This document shows, piece by piece, positions 53,654 through 62,008 of a stretch of DNA of 64,000 bases (its first letter is position 1; each line of letters opens with the position of its first letter). The stretch covers positions 1-64,000 of the forward strand of contig CAXTJP010000003.1 of assembly GCA_964244615.1 (NCBI GenBank), read 5' to 3'. The notes below the pieces were generated by a model that saw only the letters and a program-made list of their open reading frames with translations, did not search any database and was not told where the DNA came from. This DNA comes from BOG-908 sp964244615. GTDB lineage: Bacteria; Pseudomonadota; Alphaproteobacteria; Acetobacterales; Acetobacteraceae. A program made the translations under genes and the position numbers.

Positions 53654-54265
53654 CTACAGCTTGGCCGGCGGCGTATGCTCCGGGAACGCTCCCTCGAACG
53701 CGAAGCTGGACACCGGGTTACGCCCGTTCGGCGTCTCCATGCCCTGGAGCTGCTCGGGCAACCGGGCGCGGTCGCCGCGCTTGCCGATGGCGATGGCCGA
53801 TTCGATCCGGTAGCCCTCGGGGATGTTCAGCTCAGACGCCGCACGGGCCATGTCGAACCCGACCATGGCGTGCGCGTGCCAGCCCATGGCGGTCGCCTGC
53901 AACGCCATGTTCTGCCAGCCGGCGCCGGCGTCGAAGGAATGGCTGTGGCTGTGCATCTCCGTGCCGCGTGGCGACATGGTGGATTTGGAGGCGGCCACGA
54001 TCAGCACGCTCGCGTCGCGCGCCCAGCCCTGGTTGCCTTCGACCAGCAGGCCGAACAGCGTGCTCCAGGCCGGCGTGTCGCGCAGCGCATAGACGTAGCG
54101 CCAGGGTTGCGAGTTGTAGCTGCTGGGCGCCCAGCGTGCCGCCTCGAAGATGGTCATCAGCGTCTCGTGATCCATCGTGGCGCCGGCAAAGGCCCGCGGC
54201 GACCACCGCTCCAGAAACAGGCGCTCGATAGGGTGATCGGCGGTGCGTCCTTCGACACTGGTCAT
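53654..54265 (-). CDS. nitroreductase-family flavoprotein
   Basis: A 203-residue FMN oxidoreductase: ERWSPRAFAGATMDHETLM, FEAARWAPSSYNSQPWRYVY with FMN-binding Arg/Ser/Asn, GWQNMALQATAMGWHAHAMVG and an AIAIGKRGD end. It would reduce nitro or quinone compounds with NAD(P)H. AAGGAG precedes ATG 54265. Convergent with the XRE gene. Confidence 0.9.
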   Translation of the reverse strand: MTSVEGRTADHPIERLFLERWSPRAFAGATMDHETLMTIFEAARWAPSSYNSQPWRYVYALRDTPAWSTLFGLLVEGNQGWARDASVLIVAASKSTMSPRGTEMHSHSHSFDAGAGWQNMALQATAMGWHAHAMVGFDMARAASELNIPEGYRIESAIAIGKRGDRARLPEQLQGMETPNGRNPVSSFAFEGAFPEHTPPAKL

Positions 54266-54402
54266 CGTTCGCTCCTTGCGGGACTGGCTTAAAAGCCTGG
54301 GTCCATCGCCATTTAGGCCGTGTAGCCCGGTGCGGATAGGTCTATTCTCGATGATGGCCCGCACCGGCGAACGCCGCCTTCAAAAGCTAACGACCCATCA
54401 TC

Positions 54403-54440
54403 TGGTGGTTATGTAGTGACAGCGCGACCACATATGGTGT
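54403..54440. promoter_or_regulatory. NrdR-like box(es) upstream of nrdA
   Basis: ACCACATATGGTGT (54427-54440) fits the NrdR palindrome ACACWATATATWGTGT in its core and ends. A weaker partner, GGTTATGTAGTG, ends at 54418, 21 bp (two helix turns) upstream. The better box lies 35 bp before the nrdA start. Confidence 0.65.
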
Positions 54441-54474
54441 TAACCAGCTTGACGCGTTTCAGGGGCAGGGCAGG

Positions 54475-56367
54475 ATGGACGGCATGACGAATCGGGACCT
54501 AGGAGAGATCGCCTTGCTGGACGATGCCGTGCAGATGAGGGGCCGACACCAGGTCCGCGTCGACCGTTCGCGTGACGCGCTGCTGACCGATTTCGGCCGG
54601 GCCACGCTCGACGACCGCTACCTGCTGCCGGGCGAGGGCTACCAGGACCTGTTCGCCCGCGTCGCCAGCTTCTACGGCGACGATGCCGCCCACGCGCAGC
54701 GCCTGTACGACTACATCAGCCGGCTATGGCTGATGCCGGCCACCCCTGTACTGTCCAACGGCGGCACCGAGCGCGGCCTGCCGATCTCGTGCTTCCTCAA
54801 CGAGGCGTCCGACAGCCTCGACGGCATCGTCGGCCTGTGGAACGAAAACGTGTGGCTGGCCAGCAAGGGCGGCGGCATCGGCAGCTACTGGGGCAACCTG
54901 CGCTCCATCGGCGAAAAGGTCGGCCAGAACGGCAAGACCAGCGGCGTCATCCCGTTCATCCGGGTGATGGACAGCCTGACGCTGGCGATCAGCCAGGGCT
55001 CGCTGCGGCGCGGCTCCGCGGCGGTCTACCTGCCGGTGCAGCACCCGGAAATCGAGGAGTTCATCGAGATACGCCGGCCGACCGGCGGCGACCCCAACCG
55101 CAAGGCGCCCAACCTGCATCACGGCATCCTGGTGCCGGACGATTTCATGCGCGCCGTCGAAGCCGACGAGATGTGGTCGCTGCGCTCGCCGAAGGACCAG
55201 TCCATCGTGCGCCAGATCTCGGCGCGGTCGCTCTGGATACGCATCCTGATCGCGCGCGTGGAGACGGGCGAGCCGTACCTCGTATTCTCCGACCACGTGA
55301 ACAACGCGCGCCCGGACCACCACAAGCTGGCCGGGCTTGAGGTCAAGACGTCCAATTTGTGCAGCGAGATCACGCTGCCGACCGGGCTCGACCAGTACGG
55401 GCGCCAGCGCACCGCCGTATGCTGCCTGTCTTCGGTGAACCTCGAGACGTGGTTCGACTGGAAGGACCACCCGCTGTTCATCGAGGACACGATGCGTTTC
55501 CTCGACAACGTGCTGCAGGACTTCATCGACCGCGCGCCCTCGGACATGGAGCGCGCGAAATACGCGGCCTCGCGCGAGCGCTCGGTGGGGCTCGGGGTGA
55601 TGGGGTTCCACTCGTTCCTGCAATCGCAGAACGTGCCGTTCGAAGGCGTGATCGCGAAGGTCTGGAACAAGCGCATGTTCCGCCAGATACGCGAACAGGC
55701 GGACGCCGCGTCCCGCCTGCTGGCCGAAGAGCGGGGAGCGTGCCCGGACGCCGCCGATTACGGCGTCATGGAGCGCTTCTCCAACAAGATGGCCATCGCG
55801 CCCACCGCCAGCATCTCGATCATCGCGGGCAACGCGAGCCCGGGCATCGAGCCAATCGCCGCCAACGTGTTCCTGCAGAAAACGCTGTCCGGCAGCTTCA
55901 CCGTGCGCAACCGTCACCTGCAGCAATTGCTGGAACAGCGCGGCCAGGACACCGACGACGTGTGGTCGTCCATCACCCTGCGCGCCGGCAGCGTGCAGCA
56001 TCTGGACTTCCTCACCGAGCAGGAAAAGGCGGTGTACAAGACGGCGTTCGAGCTGGACCAGCGCTGGATCGTCGAACACGCCGCCGACCGCACGCCCTTC
56101 ATCTGCCAGAGCCAGTCGGTCAACGTGTTCCTGCCCGCCAACGTGCACAAGCGCGACCTGCACGAGATCCATATGCTGGCCTGGAAACGCGGCGTGAAGT
56201 CGCTGTACTACTGCCGTTCACTGTCCATCCAGCGCGCCGACACGGTCAGCGACATGCCGAAATCCTCGCTGATCGACATGGGCCCGGCAAACGACATGCT
56301 GCCGCTGCCGCTGGTCGCGGCGGCGGCGCCGGCGACGAACTACGAGGAGTGCCTGAGCTGTCAGTGA
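54475..56367 (+). CDS. nrdA: ribonucleoside-diphosphate reductase, alpha subunit
   Basis: The catalytic subunit of class Ia reductase, making deoxyribonucleotides. Of 630 residues: LPISCFLNEASDS and KTSNLCSEITLP carry active-site Cys, GIGSYWGNLRS and NGKTSGVIPFIRVMD shape the substrate site, SGVIPF and IAPTASISIIAGNASPGIEP are canonical, and the redox tail EECLSCQ ends the protein. There is no N-terminal ATP cone, so overall activity control by dATP is likely absent or different. ATG 54475 follows AGGGGCAGGGC. nrdB is 1.5 kb away beyond an opposed gene. Confidence 0.96.
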   Translation: MDGMTNRDLGEIALLDDAVQMRGRHQVRVDRSRDALLTDFGRATLDDRYLLPGEGYQDLFARVASFYGDDAAHAQRLYDYISRLWLMPATPVLSNGGTERGLPISCFLNEASDSLDGIVGLWNENVWLASKGGGIGSYWGNLRSIGEKVGQNGKTSGVIPFIRVMDSLTLAISQGSLRRGSAAVYLPVQHPEIEEFIEIRRPTGGDPNRKAPNLHHGILVPDDFMRAVEADEMWSLRSPKDQSIVRQISARSLWIRILIARVETGEPYLVFSDHVNNARPDHHKLAGLEVKTSNLCSEITLPTGLDQYGRQRTAVCCLSSVNLETWFDWKDHPLFIEDTMRFLDNVLQDFIDRAPSDMERAKYAASRERSVGLGVMGFHSFLQSQNVPFEGVIAKVWNKRMFRQIREQADAASRLLAEERGACPDAADYGVMERFSNKMAIAPTASISIIAGNASPGIEPIAANVFLQKTLSGSFTVRNRHLQQLLEQRGQDTDDVWSSITLRAGSVQHLDFLTEQEKAVYKTAFELDQRWIVEHAADRTPFICQSQSVNVFLPANVHKRDLHEIHMLAWKRGVKSLYYCRSLSIQRADTVSDMPKSSLIDMGPANDMLPLPLVAAAAPATNYEECLSCQ

Positions 56368-56410
56368 CGGATGCCGCCCGTCTGGAACGCACGAAGTTGC
56401 CGGCGGCGCT

Positions 56411-57748
56411 CTAACCGATCGTCGGCACCGCCGGCCTCTCCGCGCGGGCGCGCGATCCTTTCTCGTACGTCCGTGCCAGTGCGTGGTACACCCCTTCCGG
56501 ACACACCAGACGCGAAGCGCCGTAGCCGATCAGCGCGGCCAGCATCAGCGGCACCACCAGCGCGTGGTCGTTGGTCATCTCGGTCACGATCACGAAGGCG
56601 GTGATCGGTGCCTGCACGACGCCCGCGAAATACGCGACCATGCCCAGCACCACCAGGGCCTGCGCGGGCGCACCGGGCAGCATCCATGCCATGTCTGCGC
56701 CCAGACCCGCGCCCACCGCGAGCGAGGGCGCGAAGATGCCGCCGGGAATGCCGCTGATCGAGGACGCCAAAGTCGCCAGGAACTTCAGTGCACCGAATCG
56801 CAGCGGCGGCCCGCCCGATCCCTGCACCAGCGCGCGCGCCTCACCGTAACCTGTGCCGAACGAGGCGCCGTCGCACAGCAGGCCGCACAGGGCCACGAGC
56901 AAGCCGCAGAGGGTGGCGAACAGCACCGGGTGCCGGGCTAGCACGCGGCCGAGCGCACCGGGCAGGCCCTCGCCGAAGGCGATCAGCACGCGGCTGAAGC
57001 CGCCGCCCAGCAGGCCGCCGGCCACACCCACCAATGGCAGGGCAAGCCAGGCTTCCGTCGTCTGCAGGGTGGCATGTGTCTGGCCGAAATAGGTGTAGTC
57101 GCCCTGCAGCGCCAGCGAGGTGAGGCCGGCGGCAATCACCGTGCAGATGACCAGGCCGCTGGTCCGTGTCTCGAAGGACCGGCTCATTTCCTCTATGCCG
57201 AACACGATGCCCGCCAGCGGTGTGTTGAACGCCGCGGCCACGCCGGCCGCGGCGCCCGCCAGGATCAGGCCCGGTTGCCGGCGCGGGGACAGGCGGCCGA
57301 CGGCGAACATGATCGAGGCACCCACCTGCACCGTAGGCCCCTCGCGGCCGATCGAAGCGCCGCAGGCCAAGCCCAGCAGCAGCAGGACCATCTTGCCCGC
57401 GGCCAATCGCAGCGACACCAGTTGCAGCCGCGCGGCGCTGCCGTGCAGTTGCCGCGCCGCGATCACCTGCGGGATGCCGCTGCCGCCCGAGCCGGGAAAG
57501 AAACGCCGGGACAGGGCGCTGGCCAGTGCGAAGCCCGCCGGCGTCAGCATCAACGGCAGCCAGGGATGCAGGCCTCGGAACAGGCCGAAGAGCCGCCCCG
57601 TGCGGTCGGACGCTGCGGCCATTCCTATCGCGGCCGCACCCACCACGAGCCCACCCAGCACGAACAGCACCCGCCTCCGCCAGCGGATCGCCAAAATGAG
57701 CCCGCGGCGCTTCTGGCGTGGCGAGACGAGGTCTGTCAGGCTGAACAT
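56411..57748 (-). CDS. ClC-family chloride channel/transporter
   Basis: A 445-residue membrane protein with the ClC filter motifs PGSGGSGIPQVIA, CGASIGREGPTVQVGAS and GIPGGIFAPSLAVGA. A Tyr (VYHALARTY) lies near the end, and no CBS domains are seen. The gating-Glu position within GREGP is present, so an H+/Cl- exchanger is possible. It lies on the opposite strand between nrdA and nrdB. Confidence 0.93.
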   Translation of the reverse strand: MFSLTDLVSPRQKRRGLILAIRWRRRVLFVLGGLVVGAAAIGMAAASDRTGRLFGLFRGLHPWLPLMLTPAGFALASALSRRFFPGSGGSGIPQVIAARQLHGSAARLQLVSLRLAAGKMVLLLLGLACGASIGREGPTVQVGASIMFAVGRLSPRRQPGLILAGAAAGVAAAFNTPLAGIVFGIEEMSRSFETRTSGLVICTVIAAGLTSLALQGDYTYFGQTHATLQTTEAWLALPLVGVAGGLLGGGFSRVLIAFGEGLPGALGRVLARHPVLFATLCGLLVALCGLLCDGASFGTGYGEARALVQGSGGPPLRFGALKFLATLASSISGIPGGIFAPSLAVGAGLGADMAWMLPGAPAQALVVLGMVAYFAGVVQAPITAFVIVTEMTNDHALVVPLMLAALIGYGASRLVCPEGVYHALARTYEKGSRARAERPAVPTIG

Positions 57749-57779
57749 GACGGATCATACCGGCTACACCACCATGAGA

Positions 57780-57833
57780 CCACCGATCTATGGATCGGTG
57801 GCGCTCCGGCGATATCGACACTACATATGGTGC
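57780..57833. promoter_or_regulatory. hairpin and NrdR-like box upstream of nrdB
   Basis: ACACTACATATGGTGC (57818-57833) is a good NrdR box, sharing CATATGGTG with the nrdA site. Upstream, CCACCGATC-TATG-GATCGGTGG (57780-57801) is a perfect nine-base inverted repeat that could be a terminator-like stem or a second site. The box lies 53 bp before nrdB. Confidence 0.65.
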
Positions 57834-57886
57834 GCGATGCGGGCATCCCGGAGTCGCAGCGAACAGATCAACCATCAGGACCGACC

Positions 57887-58900
57887 ATGGACCAGCACAG
57901 CCCGACCTCACACGCGATGGACGAGATCCCGGTTCGCTTCGACCTGCTGACCGAAAACCCGGTCTACAAGCCGTTCCGCTACCCGTGGGCCTATGACGCG
58001 TGGCTGACGCAGCAGCGCGTGCACTGGCTGCCGGAAGAGGTGCCGCTGGCCGACGACGTGAAGGACTGGCACCGCAACCTCTCCGACGGCGAGCGCAACT
58101 TGGTCACCCAGATCTTCCGCTTCTTCACGCAGTCCGACGTGGAGGTGAACAACTGCTACATGAAGCATTACAGCCAGGTGTTCAAACCCACCGAGGTGCT
58201 GATGATGCTGTCCGCCTTCAGCAACATCGAGACCGTGCACATCGCCGCCTACAGCCACCTGCTCGACACGATCGGCATGCCGGAGATCGAGTACCAGGCC
58301 TTCCGCCGCATCAAGGAGATGAAGGACAAGTTCGACTACATGCAGTCCTTCACGGTGGACAGCAAGCACGAGATCGCCAAGACCCTGGCGGCGTTCGGCG
58401 CGTTCACCGAAGGGCTGCAGCTGTTCGCGTCGTTCGCCATCCTGCTGAACTTCCCGCGCTTCAACAAGCTGAAGGGCATGGGCCAGATCGTGTCCTGGTC
58501 GGTGCGCGACGAGACGCTGCACTGCCTTTCGGTGATCAAGCTGTTCCGCACCTTCATCCAGGAAAACCCGGAAATCTGGACCGAGGAGCTGCGGCGCGAG
58601 CTGTACCTCACCTGCGCCACCATCGTGGACCACGAGGACGCGTTCATCGACCTCGCCTTCGAGCTCGGACCGGTCGAGGGACTGAACGCGGCGCAGGTGA
58701 AGGAATACATCCGTTTCGTGGCAGACCGACGGCTGATGCAGCTCGGGCTGAACCCGCTGTTCCACATCGCCCGCAACCCGCTGCCCTGGCTTGACGACAT
58801 GCTCAACGCCCCGGAACACGCCAACTTCTTCGAGAACCGCTCGACGGAGTACAGCAAGGCGAGCACCGGCGGCACCTGGGAAGACGTGTGGCCCACCTAG
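57887..58900 (+). CDS. nrdB: ribonucleoside-diphosphate reductase, beta subunit
   Basis: The di-iron radical subunit, 337 residues. Iron ligands lie in QSDVEVNNCYMKHY, SNIETVHIAAYSHL and RDETLHCLSVIK, with IVDHEDAFIDLAFE after. Tyr in the second helix (AAYSHLLDTIG) is the radical candidate. The C-terminal tail for NrdA docking is Thr/Trp-rich (GGTWEDVWPT). ATG 57887 was chosen since the frame before it belongs to the antisense of clc. Its own NrdR box suggests co-regulation with nrdA despite the intervening gene. Confidence 0.95.
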   Translation: MDQHSPTSHAMDEIPVRFDLLTENPVYKPFRYPWAYDAWLTQQRVHWLPEEVPLADDVKDWHRNLSDGERNLVTQIFRFFTQSDVEVNNCYMKHYSQVFKPTEVLMMLSAFSNIETVHIAAYSHLLDTIGMPEIEYQAFRRIKEMKDKFDYMQSFTVDSKHEIAKTLAAFGAFTEGLQLFASFAILLNFPRFNKLKGMGQIVSWSVRDETLHCLSVIKLFRTFIQENPEIWTEELRRELYLTCATIVDHEDAFIDLAFELGPVEGLNAAQVKEYIRFVADRRLMQLGLNPLFHIARNPLPWLDDMLNAPEHANFFENRSTEYSKASTGGTWEDVWPT

Positions 58901-58925
58901 GACAAAGTTGAGGGCGAGGCAGCCT

Positions 58926-59522
58926 GTGTCCGATTTCAGACTGTCTCGTGAAGCGCTCCTGGACGCGTTCGGCGATCTGGGTCGGCTCGCCTGGGAAGCA
59001 GGCAAGACGATCGAGATCGCCGTCTATGGCGGCTCGGCCCTGATGCTGAGCTATGATTGGCGACTGGCCACACGGGATGTGGACGGCGTCTTCGAGGCCG
59101 ACCGTAGCACAGTCAGAGTTCTTGCCGCCGCGATCGCCAGAGAGCGCGGCTGGCCGGAGGATTGGCTGAACGACGGCGTCAAGGGTTTTCTGAGCGCCAG
59201 GGATGCAGACGAGGAGGTCAGGCTATTCTATGGCGAGTTCCCCTCCTCGGATTTACCGGGCCTTAGAGTGTTTGTTCCCCGGCCTGAATACCTTTTCGCC
59301 ATGAAGTGCCGGGCGATGCGCTTGGGGGGCGTAGGCGAAAACGGGGATGTCGACGATATCCGCAACCTGGCACGCGAGATCGGCGTGACCGAGGCGCAAG
59401 AGGCCGTCGCCCTCGTGGCGTCATTCTACCCGCAGGCATTGCTGCAACCGAAAGTCCAGTTCGGTATCGAGGAAATCTTTTCGGACATGGCCGACGAGAC
59501 GCCTCGCGTTACGCCCACGTGA
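58926..59522 (+). CDS. nucleotidyltransferase-like protein (DUF6036/AbiEii type)
   Basis: A 198-residue protein with the minimal nucleotidyltransferase signature EIAVYGGSALMLSYDWRLATRDVD, i.e. GGSAL...RxTxDxD, as in AbiEii and DUF6036 toxins. VFVPRPEYLFAMKCRAMRLG and DVDDIRNLAREIG are the usual later blocks, with Lys and Asp in place. GTG 58926 follows GAGG. The stop overlaps the next gene (GTGA). I infer a toxin-like enzyme that modifies RNA; not proven. Confidence 0.75.
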   Translation: MSDFRLSREALLDAFGDLGRLAWEAGKTIEIAVYGGSALMLSYDWRLATRDVDGVFEADRSTVRVLAAAIARERGWPEDWLNDGVKGFLSARDADEEVRLFYGEFPSSDLPGLRVFVPRPEYLFAMKCRAMRLGGVGENGDVDDIRNLAREIGVTEAQEAVALVASFYPQALLQPKVQFGIEEIFSDMADETPRVTPT

Positions 59523-59941
59523 CCGATCTGCGCAATCGGCCGTCCACGCTGCTGGAAGTATCCCGCCGTGCAGCCGCAGGGACACAGCCCTTCGATCCAG
59601 CCGTTCGGGAGTTTCTCGACGAGTTCTACTCGCATCCTGCACGTCGGACAGCGGCGATGGACGATGAGCCGCTGCTGCTGGACGATGTGAAAGACGCCTA
59701 CCTCGCCGCGGTCGCCGAACACCTGGCATCCTGCTATCGCCTCACTCCGCCGGGTTGGGCCGAGAGCCACGGCCGGCCGCTCAAGAGAGCGTTCTTTGCC
59801 GGCGGCCTCGAATCGCTCAAGGCGACGCTGACGGTCGAAAGCCCGTCGGCGTTCAGGCGAAGGCTGCTTTTCGTCAGCAAGAACGCCCTGGACCGGCCAC
59901 GTCGCGGCCAGCACGCCGACGATGTGGCCCCGTTGCGTTGA
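59519..59941 (+). CDS. partner protein of the nucleotidyltransferase
   Basis: A 140-residue soluble protein coupled by GTGA. The C-terminal part (PPGWAESHGRPLKRAFFAGG, ESPSAFRRRLLFVSKNALDR) has a pattern I associate with genes next to DUF6036-type nucleotidyltransferases. I infer an antitoxin or co-factor role from the coupling. No DNA-binding motif is obvious. Confidence 0.6.
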   Translation: MTDLRNRPSTLLEVSRRAAAGTQPFDPAVREFLDEFYSHPARRTAAMDDEPLLLDDVKDAYLAAVAEHLASCYRLTPPGWAESHGRPLKRAFFAGGLESLKATLTVESPSAFRRRLLFVSKNALDRPRRGQHADDVAPLR

Positions 59942-60008
59942 GCAGCTTGCTTCCGTCCGACAGGGCCGCTTTGCTAGGCTCCGCAGGCATAGCGGAGAGT
60001 GACCACGA

Positions 60009-61907
60009 ATGGCAGACGACCGCCTCGGCATGAACCGGCCCATCCAGCGCCGGGATTTCCTCAACGGCGTCGCCGTCACCGCCGCGGGCCTCGTATCCGC
60101 ACGGGCCGAGGCGACCGCGGCCGCGGCACCTCAGGACGCCGTCGGCTACTACCCCCCGTCGCTCACCGGCATGCGCGGCAGCCACCCCGGGTCGTTCGAA
60201 GTGGCGCACAGCCTGCGGGACGGCACCTTCTGGAAGACGGCGCCGGCGCCGCAGCCGGGCGAGGACGGCTACGACCTGGTCGTCGTCGGCGCCGGCATCA
60301 GCGGGCTGGCGGCCGCGCACTTCTACCTCTCGGCGAAGCCCGGCGCGCGCGTGCTGATCCTGGACAACCACGACGATTTCGGTGGCCACGCCAAGCGTAA
60401 CGAGTTCTCGCTCGGCGGCCGCACGGAGCTGATCAACGGCGGCACGCTGGAAATCGACTCGCCGCGGCCGTACAGCGCGGTGTCGGACGGGTTGCTGCGC
60501 ACGCTCGGAGTCCATCCGGAAGAATTGGCGAAAACCTGCGCCAAGCCGGATTTCTACGAATCCCTCAAGCTCGGCCACGGCGTGTTCTTCGATCGCGAGA
60601 CGTTCGGCCGAGACCAGCTCGTCACCGGCGCCCGGATGCGCCCGTGGCGCGAGGTGCTGGCGGGGGCGCCGCTGAGCGAGCGGGCGCGCGACGACATCGC
60701 GCGCATCCACGAATCCCAGGTCGACACCATGCCCGGCCTGAGCTCGGACGAGAAGAAGCGGCGCCTGTCGCGCATGAGCTACCGCGACTTCCTCCACCAC
60801 GTGGCCGGCGCCGACCCGTCGGCCCTGCCCTATTTCCAGGCGCTGAGCCTGGACGAGTGGGGTGTCGGCGCGGACGCGGTCTCGGCGCTCGACGTCTGGA
60901 GCTTCGACTTTCCCGGTTTCCAGGGGCTTGGGCTGGCGCCGGGCTCGGCGCCGCACATGGGCAACACGGCGGCGGGCTACGCCGATGGCGGCTCCTACGT
61001 CTTCCACTTCCCCGACGGCAACGCCAGCATCGCGCGCCTGCTGGTCCGCCGACTGATCCCCGCCGCCGTTCCCGGCCACACCGTGCAGGACGCGGTGACC
61101 GCGCGCGTGGACTACACCCAGCTCGACCGGCCGTCGCAGACGCCGCGTATCCGCTTGAGCAGCGTGGTCGTCGGCGCGCGCAACATCGGCGGCGCGGACG
61201 CCTCGCAGGGTGTAGAGATCGCCTATGCACGCTTCGGCCAGCTGTTGCGGGTGCGCGCCGGGGCCTGCGTTCTTGCCGGCTACAACATGATGATTCCCTA
61301 TCTGTGTCCCGAGCTGCCGCAAGCCCAGAAGGACGCGCTGCGCAGCCTGGTGAAGATACCGCTCGTCTACACCACCGTGGCGCTGACCAACTGGCGGGCG
61401 TTCGAGAAGCTCGGCATACGCGAGGTCTACGCGCCCGGCAGCTATCACACGACCATGCACCTCAACCCTGTGGTCGATATCGGCGGCTACGTTTCGGTCC
61501 GCTCGCCCGACCAGCCCGTGCTGCTGCGCATGACCCGCGTGCCCTGCGCGCCTGGCCTCGACGAGCGCACGCAGCACCGCCTCGGCCATGCCGAGCTGCT
61601 GCACACGTCGTTCGAGACGTTCGAGCACAACATACGCGACCAGCTCGGCCGGATTTTGGGCGCCGGCGGCTTCGACCCGGCGCGCGACATCACCGCCATC
61701 ACCGTCAACCGCTGGCCGCATGGCTACGCCTACGAGTACAACATGCTGTTCGACCCGGACTACGCGCCCGGCCAGGCGCCGCACGAGATCGGGCGTGCGC
61801 GCTTTGGACGGATTGCCATCGCGAACTCGGATTCCGGCGCGGCGGCTTACACCGATAGCGCGATCGATCAGGGGCATCGGGCGGTGCAGGAGTTGCTGGC
61901 AATTTAA
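60009..61907 (+). CDS. FAD-dependent amine oxidoreductase, spermidine-dehydrogenase-like
   Basis: A 632-residue flavoprotein with a Tat-type leader (RPIQRRDFLNGVAVTAAGLV, residues 10-29), so it is folded before export to the periplasm. The FAD-binding loop is LVVVGAGISGLAAAHFY (about residue 90) with ILDNHDDFGGHAKRNEF after. The C-terminal part (AYEYNMLFDPDYAPGQAPHE, RARFGRIAIANSDSGA) closes the FAD domain. Family likeness is to spermidine dehydrogenase SpdH. A permease and a putrescine-synthetase-like gene follow, which supports polyamine breakdown. Confidence 0.78.
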   Translation: MADDRLGMNRPIQRRDFLNGVAVTAAGLVSARAEATAAAAPQDAVGYYPPSLTGMRGSHPGSFEVAHSLRDGTFWKTAPAPQPGEDGYDLVVVGAGISGLAAAHFYLSAKPGARVLILDNHDDFGGHAKRNEFSLGGRTELINGGTLEIDSPRPYSAVSDGLLRTLGVHPEELAKTCAKPDFYESLKLGHGVFFDRETFGRDQLVTGARMRPWREVLAGAPLSERARDDIARIHESQVDTMPGLSSDEKKRRLSRMSYRDFLHHVAGADPSALPYFQALSLDEWGVGADAVSALDVWSFDFPGFQGLGLAPGSAPHMGNTAAGYADGGSYVFHFPDGNASIARLLVRRLIPAAVPGHTVQDAVTARVDYTQLDRPSQTPRIRLSSVVVGARNIGGADASQGVEIAYARFGQLLRVRAGACVLAGYNMMIPYLCPELPQAQKDALRSLVKIPLVYTTVALTNWRAFEKLGIREVYAPGSYHTTMHLNPVVDIGGYVSVRSPDQPVLLRMTRVPCAPGLDERTQHRLGHAELLHTSFETFEHNIRDQLGRILGAGGFDPARDITAITVNRWPHGYAYEYNMLFDPDYAPGQAPHEIGRARFGRIAIANSDSGAAAYTDSAIDQGHRAVQELLAI

Positions 61908-62008
61908 GGAAGCAGTTCTTTCTTGAAAGAAGGAACCAAAGAACTTCTGTTCATTCCGCGACGGCACTGGCAAAACTTTTTGCTTCTTTTTTCAAAAAAT
62001 CCTTCCTT
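61906..62008. repeat. A/T-hairpin intergenic repeat, copy D
   Basis: AAGGAAGCAGTTCTT and a hairpin with GAAC, then CGCGACGGCACTGGCAAAAC, then TTGCTTCTTTTTTCAAAAAA and CCTTCCTTA. The layout equals copy A. It fills the gap between the convergent oxidoreductase and permease genes, and so may terminate both. Confidence 0.75.
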
